A stretch of 64,000 bases of DNA from Prosapia bicincta (Eukaryota; Arthropoda; Insecta; Hemiptera; Cercopidae), in NCBI GenBank assembly GCA_036971475.1, contig JBAIZL010000002.1, forward strand, positions 170,159,524 to 170,223,523. Direction: 5' to 3'. Positions 1-42,987 of this stretch are shown piece by piece. Under the pieces are notes generated by a model. It was not told the origin of the DNA and ran no database searches. It saw only the letters and a program-made list of their open reading frames with translations. Within the stretch, counting starts at the first letter, position 1; each line of letters begins with the position of its first letter. The position numbers and the translations under genes are program-made.

Positions 1-1090
1 ATTTCTGGGAACTTCACAGTGAGATGGAACCCACTGAAAGGTTATGGATTTGCCCAAGATGTGTATCTGTAGGAGCTGTCTCCTTATTTCCTTGATCCGA
101 AAATAGTATGCCGTAGTACATGATCTGAATAGTGTTTCTAAAGCAGATCTGGAGTCTGTTAAAATGCAGATGTGGTTACTGGCCAGGGAATAACAACTGG
201 CTAGAGCTGCGTTGATGGTTAACAGCTCGGCATCCATACTAGATTGTGCACTTGCCGGTATGTAGTACTGCTCATGATTACTCTGGTTGAAGTATCCCGC
301 ACCTGACATTTCCCTTTCCTCGTCCACTGATCAGTCGGTGAAAATTCTGGTATGGTTTGAGTATAGATCGTTGATCATCTCCAGTGTAACTGCTCTAAGC
401 ATATTTGCGTGATTGTTCTTGGTAAGTTTCTCAGGTAGGTCGAGGACTACGCTTAAGCCTGGCCAGACACTTGGAGATTCTTTGTACGTTAGCGGGATCC
501 GGTCCGGAGAATTTTGATTCATTGTGCTTGACAGGTTATACATTTGATGAACAAATGAGGTTCTGATGTTACATCTTCTATTGTCCAGTTTATAAAGCGG
601 AAGAGTGGCTGTCAGTGTTTTTATTTTCTAAAATTTTTACCACATTTGCCTTTTTATAAAAATATTGATTGGTTCTACTCCCAGCTCAACTTCCATTACG
701 ACTATCGGAGTGGTTCTCGTGCATCCGAGACAGAGGCGGAGGGCTGCAGATTGTACGGCTTGAATTTTGTTGATATGAGTCTTTGCCGCAGAGCCCCAGA
801 CTTCGAAACAATATGTGGCTTTTGATCTCACGAAGGCGAGATAGAAGGATCTAAGCATTGATGTGTCTGCACCCCATTTGCGACTCGCTACTGCCTACAG
901 GGCATTTAGCCGTGGGGCGCATTTTGTTATAACGTGTTCTATGTGAGCTGACCATCGGAGTTTGGAATCCAATACAAGGCCCAACAGTTTTGGATTTCTG
1001 TTATGTTTAAGGACTATATCATCCAGTGTTAGGATTCCGTAGTTTGCAAGATTGTTTCGTCTGGTGAAAAAGGTGATGCATTGATGAAAT
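1..1090 (-). mobile_element. Non-LTR retrotransposon remnant: RT C-terminus plus RNase H
   Basis: Read on the minus strand, this is the end of a LINE-type polymerase ORF broken by frameshifts and stops. From about 1090 to 640 it reads as the post-catalytic RT/thumb region (LGLVLDSKLRWSAHIEHV, then YLAFVRSKATYCFEVWGS and TTPIVVMEVELGVEPI, the usual region before RNase H). From about 345 to 1 an RNase H domain follows, with IFTD, an MDAELL glutamate, LTDSRSAL and FQWVPSHCEVP, which correspond to the D-E-D-H active-site blocks. The glycine after IFTD is replaced by a stop codon, so it cannot work. Its 3' end lies beyond the left edge. The domain order matches the + strand element at 50203-51717, but the sequences differ. 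Clade (R1/I/Jockey-like) was not resolved. Confidence 0.8.
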
Positions 1091-1145
1091 TAAAATCACA
1101 GCTTTCGATTTCTTTGGAACATATGAAAGAAGGGTAAGTTCTTCA

Positions 1146-2538
<1,393 letters not shown>

Positions 2539-4124
2539 TTTGTATAAACAAAAATGTTATTATACTATAACTTACTCCAAATAATAACGCAGAAGTAAAT
2601 AGAGAACACAATAAAAATGACAAAAAAAATGTTACTCAACTAACATCATGCGTCTCACAGACGTAACGTGTTACAAAAATGTCACTGTAATGAACAACTT
2701 ATGGAACAAAATCACTTTGACAGCATAAAGAACTCCATTCGACTGAAAGGTAGTGGGAGCGGCAATACCTGATAATAGCTTACAAAGGAGATATGCAGGT
2801 TTTTAATTTCGCGAACGTCTCATAGACATAAGAGGTCAGTTAAGGGAAGGAATTAATCTCTGAGAGAAAGTAATTTAATCAGAGTTAAAAAAATTTCATT
2901 GCCAAAAATATAACAAGTAATATAAACAAAACATTTCTTTAAATCAATTCCTACTTACGTCAACAAAATGTTTAAAAATTTTAGTTACTTTGTATTAAAT
3001 AATAATTATTAATATAAATAAAGAAACATAACCAATGTGTTAAAACAGCTGTTCTACCACATAACCTATAACATAAAAATCATTTGTTCTATGAAATCAT
3101 ATCTTATCATTTATTTTAAGCCAAATCAGCTAATTAACTGCATTGCATACTTTGCCCCTTTTGAGAAAAGTTTTTTTCCCATATGAAACTAAAATTAATT
3201 AATTATTAAATTTAATTAAAATTTGAAAAAAACTATTAACATCAAGTATCATCCACTACAAGTTTAAAAAATATATTTCAACTTGAGTGGATTAATAAAA
3301 ATTGTTTTTTTACATGTTTGTTTGTTTAAACTTCAATTTTTACTATTAACTCTCATTTAATGAAATCAGACGTGTTTCAGAGTCAAACAATATTTAAAAA
3401 AATAACCAATAGTGAGAATTAGTAATTAGAGACAATTGAGTCAATTAAAAAAAATATTTTATTTTGGAAATTAGTCTTATTACCTAAGATCTAATTAATA
3501 ATATAGAAATACATGCCGCTTTACTTTTATGGCCATTTTTCTATATTTAATTCATTCACATTTTCAGTGAATATGTTGATTTTATTTTATCTTTATGTCT
3601 GATTTTAAATTTCTTTGATGATTGAGGTAACTCCAATGCCCCAGATTTTATCAGTCTTGGAGAGAACTGCTTAACTTGGGTTGGACTTATGCTGTTCATA
3701 TCTTCTAAAACAGTTTTTGAAATGGACTTCATTCACAACTTTCTATACATATTGAGAAGTTTGTTTATTGTAAAAGTGGTGTTACTATTAAAGTTGTTTA
3801 TTGTATTATTAAATAAAATTGATTGTATTATTTTAATTTTATAATTATTATTTGCATTGGTTTCAATAAAATATAATTTATTTATTTCTTACTTTTGTTT
3901 TTTTTTTGTTTTAATACTTTTACTAGCATTTCACTCATCACGACTTATGTAACACTTATAAGTTCAGTAAGTGGGTATAGGCCTAATTTCTGCCTAATCA
4001 AGAAGCTGTAACCAAAGCAAATGTATTGATAAAGCAACTTGTAAGTCAAACTGGTGATCCATTCAAAGGGGCAAGGAAGGATCTACAAGTCAACGATTTC
4101 ATCTAAGATGTGCAAAACACTTGG
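2539..4124. other. AT-rich noncoding stretch
   Basis: Very AT-rich sequence with poly-A/T runs and no coding signal that I can support. It lies between the piggyBac remnant and the integrase scrap. It could hold the missing 5' exon or promoter of the sugar transporter, but I could not recognise either. Confidence 0.5.
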
Positions 4125-4414
4125 CATCTGTAAAACCAGGAGAACTTCTCTGCAGCTACAATTAGATGGGATATTGGAGTTAATGAACAAACAGGACAGT
4201 GTCAAAGGTTCCTGCTAATCACCAGTTAGATTGGGATCAATATTTGCATCTTTTTGTTGGCATACCGCTCTCCATTAATGGGACCACTAGACAGACATGT
4301 GCTAATGTGCTGCTTGGCAGAGAACCTCTCCTTACTGGAACATACAATTTGGGATTAAACAGCTTGGTGTCTAATCAGGAGAAGACTATGTTGCCAATCT
4401 ACATAAATAACTGA
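4125..4414 (+). pseudogene. Ty3/gypsy-type integrase fragment
   Basis: A first frame reads TRRTSLQLQLDGILELMNK, matching the integrase stretch TTxLHPQSDGxVERxN, which carries the catalytic glutamate (here the E of ILELMN). After a frameshift, DWDQYLHLFVGIPLSINGTT and CANVLLGREPLLTGTYNLG match the later integrase region (WDxYLPxxxxAYRSSxxxTT...GREP). The piece is isolated, with no recognisable RT upstream or LTR around it. It is a dead fossil on the same strand as the transporter gene. Confidence 0.7.
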
Positions 4415-7400
4415 ATGAAATCTAAATTCAAAGATAAATTCAAAATCATCTATACAAACTGTATATAACTCTTGATACTATGTTATTACAAGGTGATAAT
4501 CTCTTTTTTTTTGCCAAAAAAAACTATGTTATTACATTAGCAGATGTTAAGATCAAAGTCAGCAGGTTGTCATTTACAGCCGTTTTGTGACCTTTGAAGT
4601 GTTGACTAAAAGGCTATAACCAAGTTTATGAATATATTTTATAAAATAAAAACTATACGTCATAGCAAAAAAACTAATTTACAAGCACTTGTTCAGTAAT
4701 ATGAAAATTGACCACCTCAGAGTCAAGAAATCTATTCCTAGATTTGCAACTACCACAAGCATATTGAAGTTAGAATTCCATCTATATATTGAAGTTAAAT
4801 ACAAACGTATTTAACTTAAAATTCAATAAAACGTGTATATTATCAAAGTATTGTGATAAAATTGCTACTAATCAATCTAGACGGTTTGTTTTGTTACATT
4901 TTAATATATTTTATAACTATATATTTGATATAATTAACATAGGAAATAAAATACAAACATTTTACGCAAAAAAACCATTTGTTGGCATCTGGTTGGAGGC
5001 AGTTCACATGGTGATTTATAATGTTAACATCATAAGATGTTATACTTTTTATAGTATTTTCATATACTTCACATATTCTTGTATATCAAGTATTGTACTT
5101 ATAGACTATATGTAGGCAAAAATTATAAAAAACTATGCAATACCATTGATTTTTAAATTTTGGGATTTTTTAATAAAATGTTTTTTTCTCAGTAGACAAG
5201 TTGTATTTTTCTCAAATAAAAAATGTAACAATTTTAGGGCACACAAATTATGCATCAAACAGTACTTTTCTTTTGTTATTTGAAAGAATTTCTTCAACAA
5301 AATTTAATTGCCAATTTTAGATGATTTTTTAAAAATATCAATAGCATATTTGTAAACTAAAGTATATGATATAGATATTACTAACAATTGTAAAGTTAAA
5401 TCATCATGAATGTTGAAGTTATGTCTCATAAGATGGAAAGACACTTGAAACATTACCTAAATTTTAATATTATCAATTACCAAATTATCTAATAAAATAG
5501 ATAGACTATCAAAATTAAACATTTTCAAACCTATAATTTTTTTAAACAAAGTATATCTATATTGTTAGGTAAAAAGTGGTTGGCTTGCGAGTCAGGTACA
5601 GATATTTATATTATCAGTACAATAAAATTAGCTTTATTAATGCCAGATATAAACTGGCTAGTATAATTCAATTTTTAGAATATTTAAATTTATTTGGAAT
5701 TTTTGGGTCATACATTTAAGGTGCCTATAATATTTACTTGACAATTTACTTGGCCAAAAACCACTACTTACTAATGTTCTCAGCAGGAAACATCAATAAT
5801 TAGTGGTTTTCTGGCAAGTGAAAGTACTCAGAAGTATGTAAATGTTTTGTCTAAGAAAATAGAAAAATTGTATTCAATATATTTCTCACCAATATTATTT
5901 ATTTCTGAATTGACTTTTGATAATGGATTATTTTCTTCTCTTATATTGTCAAAATAAATGTAGTAAATCCTATTTTAGTAATCTATTCTAGAGAATGTTT
6001 ATTCTGTAATTTTGCTTTACTTTTAATAGAACTTTACTATCTTTTCTAGCAAAATGTGAAACAAAAAATCCTATTTAGATCTGTCTCTTAATAACATAAA
6101 TGGAATTAGTTATGGCTGAGCTGATTTTTCTATTAAATAGGCTCAGATTTTACAGTTTTTTCTATTAAACTGTAGTAAAATACACATTATAATAAGAAGA
6201 AGAATAAAACTTTTAGTAAAACATATAGCCTACATTTTTGTGAAATCATATGGGATTGTAAAACTTTTTAATGGCTATAACAATAAAACAGTTGGAAATT
6301 GGATATATGATTTGTTTACAAGATTAACCATCAACAATTGTTGAAAATTTCAACTTCCTTTGTGATCATTATAAATTTATAAAAAATAAAAATCTTTTGA
6401 ATGTAAAATGCAGGGTATTAATTAAAAATGACAGAGGCAAGTACAATAAATTATTCCTTATCAATTTTATTTACAAAGAACTAATTAAAATTCATTGTAT
6501 TTTTGTTTGTTTTTCTTATATAACACTACAAAAAAATTGTAATCCATTTTTAAAAATTAACTTCAAACATTAACATTTAATTTCATTTTAGTCAAATGTT
6601 TTATCAGTAAAGTTTTATCAATTACAATAAAGAAATTATTATTTTATGAAAGAAAAAATAATTTGTAGTATTTAATTATGAAATTAGCTTGAATCATTTG
6701 CAATAATCTTTAAGAAACTTAAGATACCTAAATTATAATTTGCTGTTTGGATATTTTAGTTATAACTTACATCTCAGTTCTTTAAATATAACACCTTTGC
6801 ATTAATTTATTTGGCATTTATTGTTTTTAATTGCCAGCTTTAAACACATTAGTAAAACTATAGATCTTTGAACAAAAAATACATTTAACCTATCTTGAAT
6901 CTAAAAACGGAAAATTAAATTATAAACTAATGTAATTTTATAAATAGGTAGGCCTATTAGTTTTGCTCATTTTTGTGATTCAATTATTTTGTCAAAATAG
7001 TATATAGTTGAGCTTCCTATTTTTCTTTTTTATATACCAACTAATTATGGATTAAACTGAATTAGCATAAGCTTTTACTGTTTCCACTGAGTTTATTTGT
7101 CATTAAGACTATATAATTAGAGGTTTTAAAATTTAATAAATTAGGTAATTTAAAGTTAATAGTTTAAAATAAAAAAATTTTAAAATAAATTTTGCAGTAG
7201 TCCTGTTGCTTATACAACAAAAAATATTTTTATTATTAAGTTGTAAAACTTACAAATGTGCTAGTTTCTACTTTTACTTGTCCCATAAGGCTTTGAAAGA
7301 GTACTGTACTTTAAAAAAAGTGTTGTTTTTTTGCATTTGATGAGCTTTTTTTAAAATTATTTTTCGTTTAAATTGATTTTTTAAGAAAAATGATGTTTAC

Positions 7401-7798
7401 TCCATGAAGTGTTTCTTGAGATTTATTTAAAAAAATCTTTTGTAACAGTAATCAACAATAAAAATTACTGTAATATATAGTTTCCCCAAAAGTAGCAAGG
7501 CTCTCCCACTTTTTGCCTGTGCTTAGGATGTTCAGAGCTCTTTGTGCAGCATTAGTGACTGTAGTATCTGGGTTTAAGAATGTTTTCAGCAACTTTTCAA
7601 AATATGCTTGTAGGAGAGATGGGCTAGTAGCTATTTAGACATATTATTACACAGAATATAAAAAAATAGAACTTATAGAATTTTCAAGTTCTGTTTTGTT
7701 TTATATTTGCAATAGGGTTTTCTAAAGTTTTGTTTCATTTTAAAAAAAGAGTGCTTCGAATTTTAATTCAAAGAAATTAAAACTGTTTATTCCTACAG
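4415..7798. other. AT-rich noncoding stretch upstream of the first visible transporter exon
   Basis: Long AT-rich sequence, probably part of the first intron of the transporter gene, because the exon at 7799 opens with a splice acceptor. The only structured item I found is the small foldback at 5748-5819. The open frame at 4789-5115 is Lys/Asn/Ile/Tyr-rich, as expected from AT-rich noncoding DNA, and I do not call it a gene. Confidence 0.5.
5748..5819. repeat. Short foldback (inverted repeat) element
   Basis: Arms of about 31 bp, 5748-5778 and 5788-5819, are imperfect reverse complements around a loop of about 9 bp. The arm core (ACTTGG...AAAAACCACTACTTACT) is shared with the larger foldback at 45712-45872, and part of it recurs near 47685. 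It therefore looks like a dispersed family, not a chance hairpin. Confidence 0.6.
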
Positions 7799-35859
<28,061 letters not shown>

Positions 35860-35931
35860 TGAACTTTTTTTAAAAGTATTTCTACAAAAAAGAAATAGAA
35901 TGTCTGCAAAATTAAATTTCATACTTTGCTT

Positions 35932-35937
35932 AATAAA
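35932..35937 (+). promoter_or_regulatory. Polyadenylation signal AATAAA
   Basis: First canonical AATAAA after the transporter stop, 73 bp downstream. It is a likely 3'-end signal, but such hexamers are common in AT-rich DNA. Confidence 0.5.
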
Positions 35938-36683
35938 TGTCTACTTCACTTGAATGGAATATATTTTACTTTACTCATGAAAACTTTTATTTAAAGAAAT
36001 AATTGTCAGTGAATAAGTCCTTAATAGTGATGTAATATATTATAAACAACACTTTTTTAATATTTTTAAAACCAACTTCCATATGATAGTAACTGAAATA
36101 AAATTTGTACCTGTAAAATTATTTCTAGTATTTGTTCTTTATTGTATACTTGTATTGAGTGTTTTTGAGTCCTTACTTGTTTTGAAAAATATTCTCCAAA
36201 GGAAAATGATAATCTCCAAACACTACTGATTAAATTCCTTCTTCTCAATACATTCTAGAAACTTTTCCTTTTGAATAGTTAACACAAAATGTTGAATAAT
36301 AAAATATGGAATTGTACTCTTATGGCTTTTCAGATTTGTTTTGAGAAACTAAAATTGAAAGAAGAAAGTTCTTTCTTAATATCTATTCACTGAGGATTTT
36401 TAAATTTTTAAATCAAACAAAAACCATCTTCTTAATTATTTTTTAAAAAAAAATAACTGTGATTTTGTCATTTGGTAAAATAACAGAAAAATTATTATTT
36501 ATTTGAAAATACCATAAACACTTACCGTATGTTTTATATTTATACAAGCAACAAATTAATACTGTACATATGTTCATATTTTGAAAGTTAGCCTTTATTG
36601 TTAGAAAAAACTTCCCCCTTTTTATTGATTTTTCTCTTGAGAATTATAAAAATATTAATTTTTATATCTAAGTATATGGTTGT
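35938..36683. other. AT-rich 3' flank of the transporter
   Basis: AT-rich sequence after the likely polyadenylation signal; no coding or repeat signal I can support. Confidence 0.5.
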
Positions 36684-36800
36684 TAATCACTTTTACATTA
36701 GTTTATGACTATCCGAACTTTAAATTTTGTAAATTTATAAAAAAACGTACTGAGACAGAACGATATTGATTGCTCTGTGGCGATCTTCTGCTTAACCTCA
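36684..36800 (-). mobile_element. PLE 3' tail fragment
   Basis: Shared terminus TAATCACTTTTACATTAG and TTTATGACTATCCGAAC, then ACTGAGACAGAACG. The hammerhead-like block is broken here: the CTGATGA core is deleted, although part of stem II (GGCGATCTTC on the + strand) and both flanks remain. Confidence 0.8.
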
Positions 36801-37360
36801 CGATTGCAGTACAAAATACAAGAGTATAGGATTGCATCTAAGGGGCCTGGATTTACCACTACACTCTACCCTAAGAGCCGCAAGCAGCATGATAAAAAAT
36901 ATTTATGATAAGGTAAAACGTTTCACTGGATTATCCTTTATAGAGTTTATTACTCTGTATGATTATTGTTCATTTAGATTATTGTTCGTTTAGTATCTGC
37001 CAATAGATTAATGGAGACCTATAGGCAGTTGTGTAGAACAGGATCAATAAAAACATCAAGAGGATCATAAATTATGAAACATGGAAAAGAATTATTGATT
37101 TGGTGCCCTGAAGATTTTGAGGTTGTTGTAGATAAGGGTTAATATATTAACCTTTTTACTGCAAACTATTGAGACAGAAACAATTAGCATGATTTTAGAT
37201 CATTCTCATGCTTTGATACCTACAAAAATGTTGACATTGCCTCGAGAATCCTGACATTGGCTCTTAGTATCCTGCCACATGATTTTCAAGATCAAAAATT
37301 AAAATCATAAGTAATTACTTGAGGAACTAAGTGAAAACTGTACTAGCTTCTCCTTGTACA
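36801..37360. other. Noncoding spacer
   Basis: Lies between the PLE tail and the 80-bp array; no recognisable gene or element. Confidence 0.5.
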
Positions 37361-40300
37361 CTCATGAAGAGCTACAGTAATGCTGAGAGGAAAGTTAGAG
37401 TTACAGCTCCCAGTTCTTAGTGATGTGTAGGGGTTTTACACTCATGAAGAGCTACAATAATGCTGAGAGTAAAGTTAGAGTTACAGCTCCCAGTTCTTAG
37501 TGATGTGTAGTGGTTTTACACTGACGAAGAGCTACGGTAATGCTGAGAGGACAGTTAAAGATACAGCTCCCAGTTCTTAGTGATGCGAAGGGGTTTAACA
37601 CTAATGAAGAGCTACGGTAATGCTGAGAGGATAGTTAGAGTTACAGCTCCCAGTTCTTAGTGATGTGAAGGGGTTTAACACTAATGAAGAGCTACGGTAA
37701 TGCTGAGAGGATAGTTAGAGTTACAGCTCCCAGTTCTTAGTGATGTGAAGGGGTTTAACACTAATGAAGAGCTACGGTAATGCTGAGAGGATAGTTAGAG
37801 TTACAGCTCCCAGTTCTTAGTGATGTGAAGGGGTTTAACACTAATGAAGAGTTACGGTAATGCTGAGAGGAAAGTTAGAGTTACAGCTCCCAGTTCTTAG
37901 TGATGTGTAGTGGTTTTACACTGACGAAGAGCTACGGTAATGCTGAGAGGACAGTTAGAGTTACAGCTCCCAGTTCTTAGTGATGTGTAGGGGTTTTACA
38001 CTCATGAAGAGCTACAATAATGCTGAGAGTAAAGTTAGAGTTACAGCTCCCAGTTCTTAGTGATGTGTAGGGGTTTTACACTCATGAAGAGCTACAATAA
38101 TGCTGAGAGTAAAGTTAGAGTTACAGCTCCCAGTTCTTAGTGATGTGTAGTGGTTTTACACTCATGAAGAGCTACAATAATGCTGAGAGTAAAGTTAGAG
38201 TTACAGCTCCCAGTTCTTAGTGTTGTGTAGTGGTTTTACACTGACGAAGAGCTACGGTAATGCTGAGAGGACAGTTAGAGTTACAGCTCCCAGTTCTTAG
38301 TGATGTGTAGGGGTTTTACACTCATGAAGAGCTACAATAATGCTGAGAGTAAAGTTAGAGTTACAGCTCCCAGTTCTTAGTGATGTGTAGGGGTTTTACA
38401 CTCATGAAGAGCTACAATAATGCTGAGAGTAAAGTTAGAGTTACAGCTCCCAGTTCTTAGTGATGTGTAGTGGTTTTACACTCATGAAGAGCTACAATAA
38501 TGCTGAGAGTAAAGTTAGAGTTACAGCTCCCAGTTCTTAGTGATGTGTAGTGGTTTTACACTGACGAAGAGCTACGGTAATGCTGAGAGGACAGTTAAAG
38601 ATACAGCTCCCAGTTCTTAGTGATGTGAAGGGGTTTAACACTAATGAAGAGCTACGGTAATGCTGAGAGGAAAGTTAGAGTTACAGCTCCCAGTTCTTAG
38701 TGATGTGAAGGGGTTTAACACTAATGAAGAGCTACGGTAATGCTGAGAGGACAGTTAGAGTTACAGCTCCCAGTTCTTAGTGATGTGTAGGGGTTTTACA
38801 CTCATGAAAAGCTACAATAATGCTGAGAGTAAAGTTAGAGTTACAGCTCCCAGTTCTTAGTGATGTGTAGTGGTTTTACACTGACTAAGAGCTACGGTAA
38901 TGCTGAGAGGACAGTTAAAGATACAGCTCCCAGTTCTTAGTGATGTGAAGGGGTTTAACACTAATGAAGAGCTACGGTAATGCTGAGAGGAAAGTTAGAG
39001 TTACAGCTCCCAGTTCTTAGTGATGTGAAGGGGTTTAACACTAATGAAGAGCTACGGTAATGCTGAGAGGACAGTTAAAGATACAGCTCCCAGTTCTTAG
39101 TGATGTGAAGGGGTTTAACACTAATAAAGAGCTACGGTAATGCTGAGAGGACAGTTAGAGTTACAGCTCCCAGTTCTTAGTGATGTGTAGGGGTTTTACA
39201 CTCATGAAGAGCTACAATAATGCTGAGAGTAAAGTTAGAGTTACAGCTCCCAGTTCTTAGTGTTGTGTAGTGGTTTTACACTGACGAAGAGCTACGGTAA
39301 TGCTGAGAGGACAGTTAAAGATACAGCTCCCAGTTCTTAGTGATGTGAAGGGGTTTAACACTAATGAAGAGCTACGGTAATGCTGAGAGGATAGTTAGAG
39401 TTACAGCTCCCAGTTCTTAGTGATGTGAAGGGGTTTAACACTAATGAAGAGCTACGGTAATGCTGAGAGGATAGTTAGAGTTACAGGTCCCAGTTCTTAG
39501 TGATGTGAAGGGGTTTAACACTAATGAAGAGTTACGGTAATGCTGAGAGGAAAGTTAGAGTTACAGCTCCCAGTTCTTAGTGATGTGTAGTGGTTTTACA
39601 CTGACGAAGAGCTACGGTAATGCTGAGAGGACAGTTAAAGATACAGCTCCCAGTTCTTAGTGATGTGAAGGGGTTTAACACTAATGAAGAGCTACGGTAA
39701 TTCTGAGAGGACAGTTAGAGTTACAGCTCCCAGTTCTTAGTGATGTGTAGGGGTTTTACACTCATGAAGAGCTACAATAATGCTGAGAGTAAAGTTAGAG
39801 TTACAGCTCCCAGTTCTTAGTGATGTGTAGTGGTTTTACACTGACGAAGAGCTACGGTAATGCTGAGAGGACAGTTAAAGTTACAGCTCCCAGTTCTTAG
39901 TGATGTGAAGGGGTTTAACACTAATGAAGAGCTACGGTAATGCTGAGAGGACAGTTAGAGTTACAGCTCCCAGTTCTTAGTGATGTGAAGGGGTTTAACA
40001 CTAATGAAGAGCTACGGTAATGCTGAGAGGATAGTTAGAGTTACAGCTCCCAGTTCTTAGTGATGTGAAGGGGTTTAACACTAATGAAGAGCTACGGTAA
40101 TGCTGAGAGGATAGTTAGAGTTACTGCTCCCAGTTCTTAGTGATGTGAAGGGGTTTAACACTAATGAAGAGCTACGGTAATGCTGAGAGGATAGTTAGAG
40201 TTACAGCTCCCAGTTCTTAGTGATGTGAAGGGGTTTAACACTAATGAAGAGCTACGGTAATGCTGAGAGGATAGTTAGAGTTACAGCTCCCAGTTCTTAG

Positions 40301-41116
40301 TGATGTGAAGGGGTTTAACACTAATGAAGAGTTACGGTAATGCTGAGAGGAAAGTTAGAGTTACTGCTCCCAGTTCTTAGTGATGTGTAGGGGTTTTACA
40401 CTCATGAAGAGCTACGGTAATGCTGAGAGGAAAGTTAGAGTTACAGCTCCCAGTTCTTAGTGATGTGTAGGGGTTTTACACTCATGAAGAGCTACAATAA
40501 TGCTGAGAGGAAAGTTAGAGTTACAGCTCCTAGTTCTTAGTGATGTGAAGGGGTTTAACACTAATGAAGAGTTACAGTAATGCTGAGAGGAAAGTTAGAG
40601 TTACCCCTCCCAGTTCTTAGTGATGCGTAGGGGTTTTACACTCAGGAAGAGCTACAGTAATGCTGAGAGGAAAGTTAGAGTTACTGCTCCCAGTTCTTAG
40701 TGATGTGTAGGGGTTTTACACTCATGAGGAGCTACAATAATGCTGAGAGGAAAGTTAGAGTTACAGCTCCCAGTTCTTAGTGATGTGTAGGGGTTTTACA
40801 CTCATGAGGAGCTACAATAATGCTGAGAGAAAAGTTAAAGTTACAGCTCCCAGTTCTTAGTGATGTGAAGGGGTTTAACACTAATGAAGAGCTACAATAA
40901 TGCTGAGAGGAAAGTTATAGTTACAGCTACCAGTTCTTAGTGATGTGTAGGGGTTTTACACTCATGAGGAGCTACAATAATGCTGAGAGAAAAGTTAAAG
41001 TTACAGCTCCCAGTTCTTAGTGATGTGAAGGGGTTTAACACTAATGAAGAGCTACAATAATGCTGAGAGGAAAGTTATAGTTACAGCTCCCAGTTCTTAG
41101 TGATGTATAGAGGTTT
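37361..41116. repeat. 80-bp minisatellite, about 47 copies
   Basis: The unit starts with CTCATGAAGAGCTACAATAA and includes TTACAGCTCCCAGTTCTTAG. Unit starts fall every 80 bp from 37361 to 41041 with no insertion or deletion. Units come in at least three types: TGTAGGGGTTTTACACTCATG, TGTAGTGGTTTTACACTGACG and TGAAGGGGTTTAACACTAATG. These alternate in blocks, suggesting higher-order duplication. The last part (after about 40400) is more mixed. Stop codons occur in the frames I followed, so it does not look protein-coding. Confidence 0.97.
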
Positions 41117-41275
41117 GATGTGAGGGGCTCTCCTCACATTACACATTTGAATAATGAATGTAAGAACTTTGTTTTGCATAGAACAACATGCTTGATAAGG
41201 GCAACGAAGTAGTTCGCCAAAACGTTGCATTATTAAAATAAATATCTTTGACTTGATGATCAAACATTTTCTCAT
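41117..41275 (+). mobile_element. PLE-like 3' tail with a degenerate hammerhead fold
   Basis: At 41188-41230: ATGC, TTGATAAG, a stem GGCAAC...GTTCGCC with one bulge, AAA, AACGTT, GCAT. The order and the AACGTT block match the PLE ribozyme motif, with stem I as ATGC/GCAT and a decayed CTGATGA core. It directly follows the 80-bp array. Assignment to PLE is by this motif only. Confidence 0.45.
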
Positions 41276-42592
<1,317 letters not shown>

Positions 42593-42834
42593 ATACCTAT
42601 ATTTTAAAAGATGTATCTTTACATGTTATAAATACTGTGTGTGTTGCTTTTACATGTAGTTATTACAATATTCAAAACAGGTTTCGTCTTTATTTTAAAA
42701 TTTAGATCAGGTAAGATATTTAAACTATATCAAGCCATTATTTCTGTGCTTTTATAAACCTAATTACTTGTTAAGAGATAAGCGGCTTAACTACTTTGCT
42801 AGCAAAAATAAAAGTAGGTGAAGCATTGACAATC

Positions 42835-42987
42835 ATGGATCAGCTTGCTTGCTATTGGTTTAACAAACAGGTGCTCAGTGTGTTACCTCCTGGAACCATG
42901 TTGTTTTCTTATAAAGTATTTATTTGTCTGGTTTTGCTTTTATGTTTTGTTGTTAAAATAAGATCATGCATTCAGGATTTCAAAGAA
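42835..42987 (+). CDS. Possible first coding exon of an unidentified gene
   Basis: An open frame from ATG at 42835 (a second ATG is at 42898) encodes about 50 residues with one strongly hydrophobic segment (VFICLVLLLCFVV). It ends in frame at CAAAGAA|GTAAGTAG, a consensus donor. This would suit the first exon of a single-pass membrane or signal-anchored protein on the same strand as the transporter. No following exon was recognised, and hydrophobic frames occur by chance in AT-rich DNA. Confidence 0.2.

Noticed and set aside
4789..5115. 108-codon + strand frame as a possible gene
   Set aside because: Composition (Asn, Ile, Tyr, Lys, Phe) is that of random AT-rich DNA; no splice or family signal.
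37361..41116. CRISPR array
   Set aside because: Repeats are contiguous 80-bp units without unique spacers, in a eukaryotic context.
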